A stretch of 64,000 bases of DNA from Zygnema cylindricum (lineage: Eukaryota; Streptophyta; Zygnematophyceae; Zygnematales; Zygnemataceae), in assembly GCA_037447655.1 (NCBI GenBank), contig JBBHKE010001262.1, forward strand, positions 16,659 through 80,658, read 5' to 3'. Shown here piece after piece: positions 21,399 to 32,183 of this stretch; position 1 is the stretch's first letter; the number at the start of each line of letters is the position of its first letter. The translations under genes and the position numbers were made by a program. The notes below the pieces were generated by a model that ran no database searches, had not been told where the DNA came from, and saw nothing but the letters and a program-made list of their open reading frames with translations.

Positions 21399-22566
21399 TG
21401 TTATGGGCCCACCTTCTAGGGTACCCAACTTCAATGGATCTGGGTTAATCTATTGGGAAGCCATGATGACAAGGGCTTTGTGCGAAAAACGATACTGGGG
21501 CATTTTCAATGGACAAGTAAAAGGTCCACCTCAGGGAACTCCACCAAGGTTTGGTAGAATAAGGTTTTCTACAGCAGCATGTGCTGCTGCAGAGGAGGGA
21601 GATGATGGGGACAACAGTGTGTCCGAAAAGGGGAAAAAGAAGGAGACGCCTTTTACTCCTATTGCTCCTAATACCACGACACCCAGAGCGACGGCCGTCA
21701 AGACCGCGGAGAATAACACCCAAACGTTGGAAGACATCAACATGGCTGTGAAAAACTTCATTCTAAGACACGTCACTCAAGTTTTGGCAACCCCTCATCT
21801 TCACATTCACAAGGCCGAGGAGTTGTGGGTGAGTTTGGTGGAAATCTATTGTTGGTATGATTAAGGAGCTCTAGCTGGCCGAACAAAAGTTAGGGAATTA
21901 TACTTACAAAGGCGGAAAGAAGTTAGACTATTGTAATGATCTCTCTTGTTTGTATATGGAGATGGAGAGTGCTTGGGTGGACAGGTAAAATGAAGATGAA
22001 GTTAACACTCTCATCATGAAGTTACCCGACGAGTATGAAAACATAGTGTATCATGTACAGAAATTGACTGACAGTTGATGGAAGTGGAACAACGTGGTCC
22101 GGATAATACTTCTGCAAAAGAAAACAATTGAGATCAGGAGAGGGGGAAAGAGCATCCAAGCTCTAGTTGCAGGAGGAAACCGATGGGGGAACGATCCAAA
22201 GAAATTGTACAAAGGAGAGAGAGATCAATTTGGGGGACCAAGCCCCCCTAAGGGTCTTTATCACGTTTGCAATAGTTCGGACACTTTATAGCGGATTGTG
22301 TCAAGGTGTCACAGCTGAGGCTCCAAAAGAACCGTGGAGGGGGTTTTTCCGGAGGGAAGGAGTAAGCACTTTTGGTCACAAAAATGAAAGGAGAGACCAA
22401 TGAAGAGTCCTCTAAGAAAAAGGATGTAAAGCTTTTTCTTGACAAGAGTATAGAGGAGAAAGAGATCCTTTAGAATCATAAGTGTGTTGTTGAAGTAATT
22501 GTAGAAGCTCCACAGGAAGAATGGATCATCGACTCAGATGATTCCATGCATATGTGTCATGATAAG
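21379..22566 (+). pseudogene. H2 gag and protease start
   Basis: ATG at 21379 inside the LTR is intact and the frame stays open for 161 codons (MEDTKMHVMGPPSRVP ... WVSLVEIY). Frameshifts and stops follow (21865-22093). 22094-22291 holds the basic stretch before a ruined zinc knuckle (YHVCNSSDTL). The protease motif reads WIIDSDDSMHMC (22520-22560), so the catalytic DSGA is lost. After GATAAG at 22566 the homology breaks. Confidence 0.85.
21399..21413 (+). promoter_or_regulatory. H2 primer binding site inside gag
   Basis: TGTTATGGGCCCACC follows the LTR end. It matches the initiator tRNA-Met anticodon arm except for the first base, and is read as gag HVMGPP. Confidence 0.8.
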
Positions 22567-22700
22567 TGTCGAGCGTGCCAGGGAACCGGGAGGTTCAGGT
22601 AAGATGTCCAAGGAGGTGTGCATGAGAAACCTGCAATCCACCCCAATGCTGATGCTTTCCCGGATCTGTGACAATGCCCATCTCTGTTCCTTTATGTCTT
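22567..22700 (+). other. foreign filler segment in H2 protease region
   Basis: About 135 bp replace about 100 bp of expected element sequence between GATAAG and GTCTTAGTGG. The segment is unlike copia. It reads CRACQGTGR in one frame, a CxxCxGxG zinc-ribbon-like signature, followed by TTCAG/GTAAGA, which resembles an exon end and splice donor. A captured host-gene scrap from break repair is possible; origin unknown. Confidence 0.45.
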
Positions 22701-23245
22701 AGTGGAGGGTAAGACTAAAGTACTCACCTTCCCAGATGTACTCTATATTCCTCAATTGAGTAAAAATCTTGTCTCTATGTCAGTGTTAGATGACAAAGAG
22801 TTTGATACCTTCACCAGAAACGGAGTCTTTAAAGCTAAGTATGGGGATGAAGTCTACTTCACGGCAGATAAGGGTAGCCAACGAATGTTTAGGCTTAACC
22901 TGAGTTATGAAAAGAATAATGCTTACTATGTTAGTGGTCCAAAGTTGATGATTTAGCATAAGCGGTTGGGGCATGTGCATTTTGATAGGCTTAAGGAAAT
23001 GAAGAAGCTTGGTGTAGTAAAAGGCATTCACTTTGGGGATAATGAAATGGTGGATGATTGTAGTGGCTGTGCTCAAGGTAAGGCTCATAAACTTGTTTTT
23101 CCCAAAGCCGCCACATATAGGGGTGACAAAGTACTAGATTTCGTCCACACAGATATTTGGGGACCTGCAAAAGTACCTTTGGTCGGAGGGAAGAGGTTTA
23201 TGTTGACAATAATCGATGACTGGTCTACATACTCTAGAGTCTAAT
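22701..23245 (+). pseudogene. H2 GAG-pre-integrase and integrase N-part
   Basis: Readable from VEGKTKVLTFPDVLYIPQLSKN through the HxxxH zinc finger. TGG to TAG at 22954-22956 breaks LWHKRLGH. HTDIWGPAK carries the first catalytic Asp (about 23147). It stops at WSTYSRV where D1 is inserted and resumes at 29531. Confidence 0.87.
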
Positions 23246-24246
23246 TGTTGATTTGAGGCAGCTGGTGCCACTGAAGAAGATGAAGAAGCACCGGCAGTTG
23301 CCATGATAATCAATTGTGCAAAGAGGAAACTCTCACGAAATCCCACAAACAACCAACTTCACAATGAAGCTCCAAACAAACCAGACACACCCAAGGTCTG
23401 CAAATTTGCCACAATATAAAATATACACCAAAGAAACCACATGCAGAATTTCACAAAGTTCTGTTAAAAGATCACAATGATCTTATAATTCAACCACACC
23501 ATAAAACTGCTTCGCAGTTTTTCCTACACAGCAATCCTACTTTTCTTAAAGTAATCTAAGTCCTATATATACAAGTGAGCCTACGATTGATCACACCGTA
23601 CTACAAATAGCGTGGTCAAATGGTACACTACTCTTCATTAACAAAAATCCCACCGTCGAATGCACATAATTATTTCCACCAATCAGACTGCAGCTAGAAA
23701 TGAAATAGTACGCAGTTAAAGTTCGTCCGCTGAAATGACGGTACAGTCAATACTTCTCTTCCAAAAATGACGGCGGACTTCGTCTGCTTTCCACATATTC
23801 TTTCATCACCAAAGATGAGCCTCCACGTATAAATTTGGTCCTCAAATGTAACTGTACATTTTCTTCTAGAACAACCAAACTTGACTTTCTCACGGACCGA
23901 CACGTGTGCCTAAAGTGCACCGAATCTGTGTACTCCCTTTCGAGTTACAAACTCACTAAATCATGTCCCCGTCAATTTATCTTCACACAAACTGACTCAT
24001 ATTCAGAACACCTTTCTTGCGCAGACTGCTATGACTGCTATGACTGCTATGACTGCTATGACTGCTATGATCTGTCAGCGCAGCTGTGATATTAGAGCAG
24101 CGCAGCTGCGATGTCAGATCAGAGCACCATAGCAGCACGGCAACAAGTGTAGAGTGCTCAAGGTTTCTAGCTGCGATGTCAGACTTAGCGCAGCATGGTA
24201 ACATAGCAGCAAGATATAGAGAGAACTTAAGGTTTCCAAAACAACA
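23246..24246 (-). repeat. D1 3' LTR
   Basis: In sense TGTTGTTTTGG...CAAATCAACA. It contains five 9-bp GACTGCTAT repeats (24024-24068), a TATATATA box (about 23563-23572) and a hairpin AAAACTGC-GAA-GCAGTTTT (about 23503-23520). Confidence 0.95.
24024..24068 (+). repeat. 9-bp tandem repeat in D LTR
   Basis: GACTGCTAT five times, identical in the other D1 LTR (29303-29347) and degenerate in the solo D LTR (about 42774-42830). In element sense it lies in U3 near the LTR start. Confidence 0.9.
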
Positions 24247-24259
24247 CTCCCCTAAACCT
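24247..24259 (-). promoter_or_regulatory. D1 polypurine tract
   Basis: The minus strand AGGTTTAGGGGAG directly precedes the 3' LTR start TGTTG. Confidence 0.75.
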
Positions 24260-24269
24260 TTAGACTCTC

Positions 24270-27200
24270 TCAGCCTTTGAGTCCACATTCCTCTCTACAG
24301 AACTTCAACTTAGGAGCAGGTAAAGACTTAGTCATCATATCTGCTACCATCTTCTCATCCGGAAGATAACTTAGCTTTAAAATTCTGTTCATCACCTTCT
24401 CTCTTACAAAATGCAGTTTGATGTCAATGTGCTTGCTTTTGAAGTGATGACTCGGGTTGGATGCAATCGCAATAGCTGCTTGGTTGTCACACCACACTAT
24501 TTGAGGTCCGGATTGCATAAAATGAAGTTCTTGGAGGAGCGACTTCACCCATAGTAACTCCTTGACAGCTGAGCTTGCTGCCATATATTCAGCCTCCATT
24601 GTAGACTAAGCTGTTACCTTTTGAAGCTTGCTGCTCCAGCAGCATGTTCCAGTTCCAATCTTCAAAATGAAACCAGTGGTGGAACGGCGGCTTGGCATGT
24701 CTCCATAGCTAGCATCGCTCCATGTCTGAATTTTGACTTCATCTCCACCGAGAGCAAGTCTAAGATTCCGTGTTCCTACAAGGTACCGAAAAACCCTCTT
24801 TGCGGCCTCCCAATATGTTTTCCTTGGATTCTGCAAACTTCGACTCAAAGCGCCAACTGCTGCCGCAATATCCGGCCTTGTGCAGTTCATGAAGTAAATT
24901 AGGCTACCAACAATCTGTCGCAATAGAATGGTGGCCATAAAATCTGCCTCCCCTGACTCCAAGGTATCGTCAAAAATGATTCCTCCATCAGTCTCCATGC
25001 CTTCCACTTTCTGCTTAAATTCCATGGGAGTGGCACTTCCGTTTGCCTCAGCCATGCCAAACTTTTCAAGCACATTTCCTATCGCTTCACGTTGCGTTAG
25101 ATGGATTGTTCTCCTATCTTTATCCCTTTCTACTTGAATTCCAAGAATATACTTTGCCTCACCTAAGTCCTTCATCTCAAATCTTGAATTTAAGGCTGCC
25201 TTTATTTTGTTAATTTAATTTAATGACTTGCTTAACAACAACAAATCATCTACATATACCGCAATGTACATAATCCCATCTTTACCTTCCATAACATAGA
25301 CTGAGTGATCTGAGCTAATCCTGACGAATCCTAGACTGGTAAGAAACTCATCTAGTTTTAGGTTCCACTGACGTGGAGCTTGCTTCAAACCATACAAGGA
25401 TTTCAATAGTTTACAGACCAGATTTTCTTTTCCAGTCTCTTCATACCTTTCAGGCTGCTTCATATAAATTACTTCCTCTAAATCTCCATGCAAGAAAGCT
25501 GTCTTAACATTGATTTGATGTAGTTCCATATTCTCAATGGCCGCTTAGGATAACAAAATTCTAACAGTTGGAAATCGGACAACCGGAGAAAAAGTCTCTT
25601 CATAGTCAATTCCCTCCTTCTGACTATAGCCTTTAGCAACAAGCTTAGCCTTATATCTTTCAATAGAGTTATCTGGATTCAGGTTTACTTTAAAGACCCA
25701 CTTACAGCCGATGGCTTTTCGGTCTGGTGGAAGCTCCACAAGCTCCTAAGTTTGAGCCTCCATTATCGATCGCATTTCATCGTTAGCCGCAGCGATCCAT
25801 TGATCTTTTTCCGGAGCTGAAAAAGCTTCTTGTATTGTGACCGGTTCCATCATGCTGGCAGATAATAGAGCAGTTTTGCAGCTTCGCAATTTCGCAGCGT
25901 CGCAGCTTTGCAGCTTCGCAGCATCGCAGCTTCGCAATTTCGCAGCGTCGCAGTTTTGCAGCTTCGCAGCGTCGCAGCTTTCCAGCTTCGCAGCATCGCA
26001 GCTTTGCAGTTTTGCAGCGTCGCAGTTTTCAGTCAGATCCACTGATTCGACAGAAAATAGCGCAGCTTCGCATTGTCGCAGCCTGCTGCTTTGCCTTTTT
26101 CCCCCCGGAAAATCTGAGGCTGGAATTGTAGGATCCGTAGGTTGCCGCCGAGGAAGAGGTGGTGGAGGAGGAGGATGATTCTCCACAAAGGGACCAGCCG
26201 GAGGGTCCAAAGTGGGACTAGAAGAAGCGAGAGGAACACTTTCAAAAATAACATATTCTTTGATTTTGGAATCTTTTTCAAAATCTGTCATACCAAAAAC
26301 ATCTACCGATCTGCTCTCTTCTTTAACCTGAATATTTCTAGCAGTCTGAAGAGTATTCCTATCCCTATTAAATACTCTATAGCCCACGGATTCATCATCA
26401 TAACCCATAAAAATTCCTGGAATCGATTTTGGACTAAGCTTAGAAATAGGAAGATTATCCAAAATAAAACATTTACTCCCAAAAACTCGGAAGTGACTAA
26501 CATTTGGTTTTCTTCCGGTCCACACTTCATATGGTGTTTTCCCTTTTACTGCTCTAGTCTCTATTCTACTTCTAATATACGACGCACATGAGAAAGCTTC
26601 ACCCCAAAATTTGAAATCTATTCCTTTATCTAGTAACATAGATTTTGCACTTTCTGTTAGAGTTCGGTTGAGTCTTTCGGATACTCCATTCTGTTCCGGA
26701 GTATAAGGAACTGTAAATTGGCGAGAGATGCAATTGTCTTCTAAATATTTAGAGAATGTATGAGAAATATATTCCCCTCCGTTGTCGGACCGAAGGGAAA
26801 GGATCGGTTTCCCATGAAGTTTTTCGGCCCATACCCGAAAATGCTTGAAGTGAGTGAGCACTTCACTCTTTTCTTTCATAAAGTAAACCTTGCTATATCT
26901 TGAGAAGTCATCCGTAAAAGTGACCAAAAACCGGTTGCCACTGAGTGAAGGAACTTTTGATGCCCCCCACACATCCGAATGAATAATTTGCAGCAAATCC
27001 GTTGCCCGGTTATCCGCTGTCTGAGGTAGTGGCAGCTTATGAAGTTTTCCCAAAGCACATCCATCACATACATGGGACTCTGTTTCTCCTAATTTAACAC
27101 CATCTATCATATTTTGCTTTACCATTTTATCAAGCCTTTCATGATGAACATGACCGAGCCTCTTATGCCACAAAACATATTCCGGAAGGACACTAGAATA

Positions 27201-28583
27201 TGCAAAGTCAATTTCATTACCCAAGTCCATCCGGTACAACAAGTTTGGGCCAATAGTTCCTACCAAAGCTACCTTCCCATCTTTGCTTACTACCTTTTTC
27301 CCATTCTTTTGTAAAATTTCAAAACCTTTCATTTGTGCTACCGAAGTGGAAAACAAATTTTTTGTAAACTTTGGGATATAGAGAACATCATGCAAGGTTC
27401 TCTTTACAATCTGACCATTGATGTCACATGCTAACTCCACGCTTCCCTTTGCCGTAGCCTCCACACCGCTGTCATCCGCGTAATAAATGCGACGAGTGGG
27501 AATTGGAGTAAGCGTTTTGAAGTAAGCCCGGTTGCCGCACATGTGGGAGGAGCATCCGGAGTCCATAATCCATCCGTTCTCTCGAGGACCCTCCATGAGA
27601 TCTTTTGCAAGGGCAAAGAACTCGTCATCATCCGATTGCGGAAATCTGACCACATCTTTCTTTTCTTCCGGTGGTTCATCTTGTGACGTCTCATCAAATG
27701 CAAGGAATGCCGCATTTTTAATCGGCAGTTTTGATGTCGGAAATTTTGGTGATGAATCCTCCGATCGCACCCTCCATCCTGCACGATAAATTCCTATTTC
27801 ACACGCTTTTATAAATGCCGGACACAGCCAGAAAACATGACCTTGACCAAAGCAATAGACACACCTATCATATTGCCTATAATTCCGATTAGGGGTAAAG
27901 TTTCTGTTTCCAGAAAAACCAACCGGCTTATATGTCTGTGCATTGTAAGCAACCACTGATTGACCACCATTTAATGCTATCTGAGTTGCCTCTTCGTCTA
28001 GGATATAAGCCTGAGCGACTGCTATATTCCATTTACTCTTCTCTAACCGTCTTAGCTGCTCCGCTGCTCCTCTATATTCAGTAGGAAGCCCTCTTATTAG
28101 AATCATAGCTTGATGATAAGGAGGAAAACTCCCCCCGGAACATGCATTCTCCGATAATAGAAGTTTCAAGCCATTACAATATGAGTTCATGTCAAACCCT
28201 GTATATTTATAGTCCCAAATTTTTCCAGCAATAACAACCTCATTCTGCTCACTAGCTAAGACATAAGATTCACTCAAGGCCTTCCATATTTCAGATGCTG
28301 TAGAAATATTGATATATGTCATGTTAAGATCTTCTGACAAAAGTAACTTCAACACATGTAATGCATCTTCATTTTTCTTTCCAAACTCCGGATCCGTATC
28401 CACAAGAATACCCGAAATCACATCATATAATTTCACTTGTTTCAAATAAGACTTAGTCAAATCCGCCCAATAAAGATACTTTTGCCCATTAAACACCGCG
28501 ATCCGTGAGGGAGGGTCCGTGACTTGTTGATTTGAGGCAGCTGGTGCCACTGAAGAAGATGAAGAAGCACCGGCAGTTGCCAT
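24270..28583 (-). pseudogene. D1 gag-pol polyprotein, four internal stops
   Basis: The start ATG at 28583 lies 59 nt inside the 5' LTR (MATAGASSSSS). In order: gag; zinc knuckle CVYCFGQGHVFWLC (about 27830-27870); protease WIMDSGCSSHMC (about 27550); GAG-pre-integrase LWHKRLGHVHHERL (about 27150); integrase HSDVW, RSDNGGEY and VSER; an eight-residue repeat linker; RT with YVDD in IAVYVDDLLLLSK (about 25240); RNase H WSDASYGD, MEAEYMA, CDNQAAI and KHIDIKL to 24270. All catalytic motifs are intact. Stops: TAG 25746-25748 (from Trp), TAA 25545-25547, TAA 25215-25217, TAG 24606-24608 (from Gln). At least two fit C-to-T decay at methylated cytosine. Confidence 0.93.
25871..26032 (-). repeat. coding minisatellite (CDAAKL) in D1 polyprotein
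   Basis: Six full and one partial copy of a 24-bp unit encode SCDAAKLQ-type octapeptides between integrase and RT. D2, a relative at 53-58 kb, lacks this block at the same position, so the array expanded in or near D1. It would be a flexible, probably non-catalytic spacer. Confidence 0.9.
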
Positions 28584-29525
28584 GATAATCAATTGTGCAA
28601 AGAGGAAACTCTCACGAAATCCCACAAACAACCAACTTCACAATGAAGCACCAAACAAACCAGACACACCCTAGGTCTGCAAATTTGCCACAATATAAAA
28701 TATACCTCAAAGAAACCATATGCGGAATTTCACAAAGTTCTGTTAAAAGATCACAATGATCTTATAATTCAACCACACCATAAAACTGCTTCGCAGTTTT
28801 TCCTACACAGCAATCCTACTTTTCTTAAAGTAATCTAAGTCCTATATATACAAGTGAGCCTACGATTGATCACACCGTACTACAAATAGCGTGGTCAAAT
28901 GGTACACTACTCTTCATTAAAAAAAATCCCACCGTCGAATGCACATAATTATTTCCACCAATCAGACTGCAGCTAGAAATGAAATAGTACGCGGTTAAAG
29001 TTCGTCCGCTGAAATGACGGTACAGTCAATACTTCTCTTCCAAAAATGACGGCGGACTTCGTCCGCTTTCCACGTATTCTTTCATCACCGAAGATGAGCC
29101 TCCAGGTATAAATTTGGTCCTCAAATGTAACTGTACCTTTTCTTCTAGAACAACCAAACTTGACTTTCTCACGGACCGACACGTGTGCCTAAAGTGCACC
29201 GAATCTGTGTACTCCCTTTCGAGTTACAAACTCACTAAATCATGTCCCCGTCAATTTATCTTCACACAAACTGACTCATATTCAGAACACCTTTCTTGCG
29301 CAGACTGCTATGACTGCTATGACTGCTATGACTGCTATGACTGCTATGATCTGTCAGCGCAGCTGTGATATTAGAGCAGCGCAGCTGCGATGTCAGATCA
29401 GAGCTTGATAGCAGCACAGCAACAAGTGTAGAGTGCTCAAGGTTTCTAGCTGCGATGTCAGACTTAGCGCAGCATGGCAACATAGCAGCAAGATAAAGAG
29501 AGAACTTAAGGTTTCCAAAACAACA
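28525..29525 (-). repeat. D1 5' LTR
   Basis: 1001 bp partner of 23246-24246. TATATATA at about 28843-28852 (minus), then two leader hairpins (AAAACTGC-GAA-GCAGTTTT and AAGATCA-TTG-TGATCTT) and the gag ATG at 28583. The sequence after the LTR (AGTCACGGACCCTCC) occupies the primer-site position but does not clearly match initiator tRNA-Met. Confidence 0.95.
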
Positions 29526-29530
29526 CTACT

Positions 29531-32044
29531 TTCAAAAAACAAAGTCTGAAACACCAACTTCTTTCAAATAATATAAAGTGTGGAGTGAGAAGTTGCATGT
29601 ACCCCCATTAAGAAAATAAGGAGTGATAATGGGGAAGAATAAACCTCTAACCAGTTTGAGGAATACTAGAGAGATGAGGGAGTTGAGAACCACAATACTG
29701 AACCATATAACCCAGAACAAAATGGGGTAGCTGAGAGGTTGAACTAAACACCAGGAGATAGTGAATGCAATATGTTGGTCGACAAGAAAATAGGAAAGAG
29801 ATTTTGGGCAGAAGCCATGAACTGTGCCAACTACATTAAAAATAGAGTCCTAACCTCAGCCGTAAAAGCAATGACACCTTATCATAGATGGGCTGGAAAG
29901 AAACTCGATGTCTCTCACCTTAAAGTATTTGGTAGCCAAGTTAACAATCTGGACACGGATAGGAAACACTAGAAACTAGATGCTTAGGGAAAACCACGAA
30001 ACTTTGTAGGATATGATGAGGATGTCAAGGGATATAAAGTTTATGACTTAGCAAAGAAAGATATCATTGTGGTCAAACACCTTGTTGTCATTTATGAAAG
30101 AAAGTCATTTGACCCTTTCAAATATACCAAGAAGATAAGAATCACATTTTAGTCTGAAACTGAGTAGAACTCGGTCGTTCCCGAAAGGAACATGTGTGAT
30201 ATAGTGATTGCAGATTCGAGGAGATCCAAGATACAGGAGATCTATCGAAAACCTCACATATTTTTATAGACTTCTAGGAGACAGAAGAGGAGGAACCGCA
30301 ACCGAGTTCCATGGATAGGGGAGCCGATGAGACATTAAAGATAAATTCAAGACTTCCTTCCATTCAAGCTTCGGAGTTTGAGAGAGGGAGAAGGAGCAGC
30401 AAAATGATACAAGAGAAACAGGCCGCTCATAAGGTACTAAGCTCTCTCACCTAGATGAGCTTTAATCATACTTGGAGGCAGCGAACAGTGTAGAGAAAGA
30501 CAGATGGATTAGAGCCATAAATGATGAGATGGCCTCCATCATGGAAGCAAATACTTGGGAACTAGCGGACTATCTTCCAGACAGAAAACGGATTAGGTGT
30601 AAATGGGTGTTTAAACTAAAACTGTACTTAGATAATACCATTGAAAGATATAAAGCTCGGTTGGTAGCAAAAGGGTTCACCCAAAAGGAGAAGATTGACT
30701 ATGAGGAGACTTTTGCTACAGTTATTCGGTTCCTATCAGTAATGATTCTCCTCAGTCTAGCGGCAAGCGAAGACATGGAAATACACAAGATGATATTAAG
30801 ACCGCTTTTCTCAATGGTGAATTAGAGGAAGATATTTTCATGCGGAAACAAGAGGGGTTCGTGGAGGAAAGAGAAGAGAGCAAAGTATGCAGGCTCATAA
30901 AGTCGTTATATGGACTGAATGAGGCTCCTTGACAGTCGAAAAACAAACTAGATGAGTTTCTCACCGGTATAGGATATATCCGGATCAGCTCTGATCATTC
31001 TATCTATATATTTGAAGATGAGAATGGTGTGATTTTTCTTGCAATTTATGTGGATGCTTTGCTGGTGTTAAGTAAGTCTTAGGAAAAGATCAATAAGTTA
31101 AAAGAAAGATCTTAGAAGCACATTTGACATGAAGGATTTAGGGGAGGCAAGATATACTTTGGGAATTCAAATGGAGAGAAATAGGGGGAAAAGGATCATT
31201 AGACTTACTCAAAAAGAACCAATAGGTAATATGCTTGAGAAATTCCAGATGGAAAAGACAAACAGTTGTACCACTCCTATAGACTTGAAAAAAGTAAGTG
31301 ATGGAATTTTAGGAGGAGTGATAATCTTAGATGATCAAATTAGTCCAAAAGAGAGAGAGTTTAGAAGTCTAACACCTACAAGCAAGTTCTAGGAAGTCTA
31401 ATATACTATATAAACTGTACCAGGTCGGACATAGCGGTAGCAGTTGGAGTACTCAGTAGGAGTGTTAATGATCTTAGGAAGAGAGACTGGGAGGCAGCCA
31501 AGAGAGTCGTGAGATATCTGGTGGGAACAAGAGAGTTATGGTTACATTTGGGAGGGGAGCACACTGATATCACTACTTGAAGTGATGCCTGTAATGGGGA
31601 TGCACCTATGAGAAGATGCACTTCTAGGTATGTGTTTTATGTGGGTGAAAATGTTTGCTATTGGAGTAGCAAGCAACAAAAGGTGGTTGTTCAGTCTACT
31701 ATGGAGGCTGAGTATATGCCTATTGTTCTGTTGTGAAAGAGTTGATGTGGGTCAAGTCCTTGTTGTAAGAACTGGGGTATATGAAGGAGGGAGTGAATGA
31801 AGTCTTTTGTGATAATCAGGCTGTTATTGCAATTGCAGCCAATCCAAAATTTCATTTCAAAGCTAAGCATATGGACATAAGGTTGAGTTTTGTAATAGAA
31901 AAAGTTGAAAATAAAATTGTAAATCTTGTTTATAGATCTGATGAAGAAATGGTGGCTGACATGATGACCAAACCTCTACCCTCTCCCAAGTTAAAACATT
32001 GTAGGGAAATATGTGGATTGAAAGAGAAGTTTAAGTTAGACTAG
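29531..32044 (+). pseudogene. H2 integrase C-part, RT and RNase H
   Basis: Resumes integrase after D1: NPEQNGVAERLN near 29715, then KKIGKRFWAEAMNCANYIKN (29780-29840). The linker has several stops. RT N-terminus 30472-30825 (IRCKWVFKLKL). The catalytic box reads YVDA instead of YVDD (about 31045), a lethal change. RT C-part 31129-31392. RNase H WSDA is damaged near 31575; CDNQAVIA and KHMDIRLS are at 31800-31880, with the MMTKPLP tail. Heavily decayed. Confidence 0.86.
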
Positions 32045-32057
32045 AAAATAAGGGGAG
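32045..32057 (+). promoter_or_regulatory. H2 polypurine tract
   Basis: AAAATAAGGGGAG abuts the 3' LTR start at 32058. Confidence 0.8.
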
Positions 32058-32183
32058 TGTTAAAATCACTAGATTTATGGAGTATTTTCTAGCTATGAAT
32101 AGCTTAATAGAAAAATGAAACAAAAGCGCATGCAGTTGCCTCCACCTCTTTCCTCTATCCCCATATTTGTTGTAGTCATTAAG
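32058..32183 (+). repeat. H2 3' LTR, truncated
   Basis: About 126 bp matching 13978-14108, ending in the stem-loop at GTAGTCATTAAG, then directly Ec integrase. It breaks at nearly the same LTR position where E3 entered the 5' LTR. Confidence 0.85.

Larger units (their letters stand above)
23246..29525 (-). mobile_element. D1: youngest copia element, near complete
   Basis: 6280 bp with two LTRs of exactly 1001 bp (23246-24246 and 28525-29525) that differ at about 19 positions by eye. Flanks CTAAT (23241-23245) and CTACT (29526-29530) fit a 5-bp duplication with one change. The gag-pol frame is intact except for four internal stops. D1 lies inside H2 integrase and represents a family (D) distinct from the A-type elements; it lacks tRNA-like units. 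Confidence 0.95.
13978..32183 (+). mobile_element. H2: Ty1/copia element carrying E3 and D1
   Basis: Its pieces are 5' LTR 13978-14108 plus 20525-21398, internal 21399-23245 plus 29531-32057, and a 3' LTR cut short at about 32183. E3 lies in the 5' LTR and D1 in the integrase, so H2 is older than both. The 3' LTR ends in a microhomology (CATTAAG) shared with Ec's integrase, consistent with end joining or template switching. Confidence 0.88.

Noticed and set aside
24024-24068. CRISPR-like array
   Set aside because: The repeats are contiguous 9-mers without spacers and the genome is plant-like; it is a microsatellite in an LTR.
23835-24089. YDC-repeat protein in the D LTR
   Set aside because: It is the translation of the 9-bp repeat in U3, present in all D LTR copies without any coding constraint visible.
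25837-26178. Separate plus-strand gene over the CDAAKL region
   Set aside because: It is the reverse-strand shadow of the minisatellite in D1 gag-pol; the low-complexity frame has no support.
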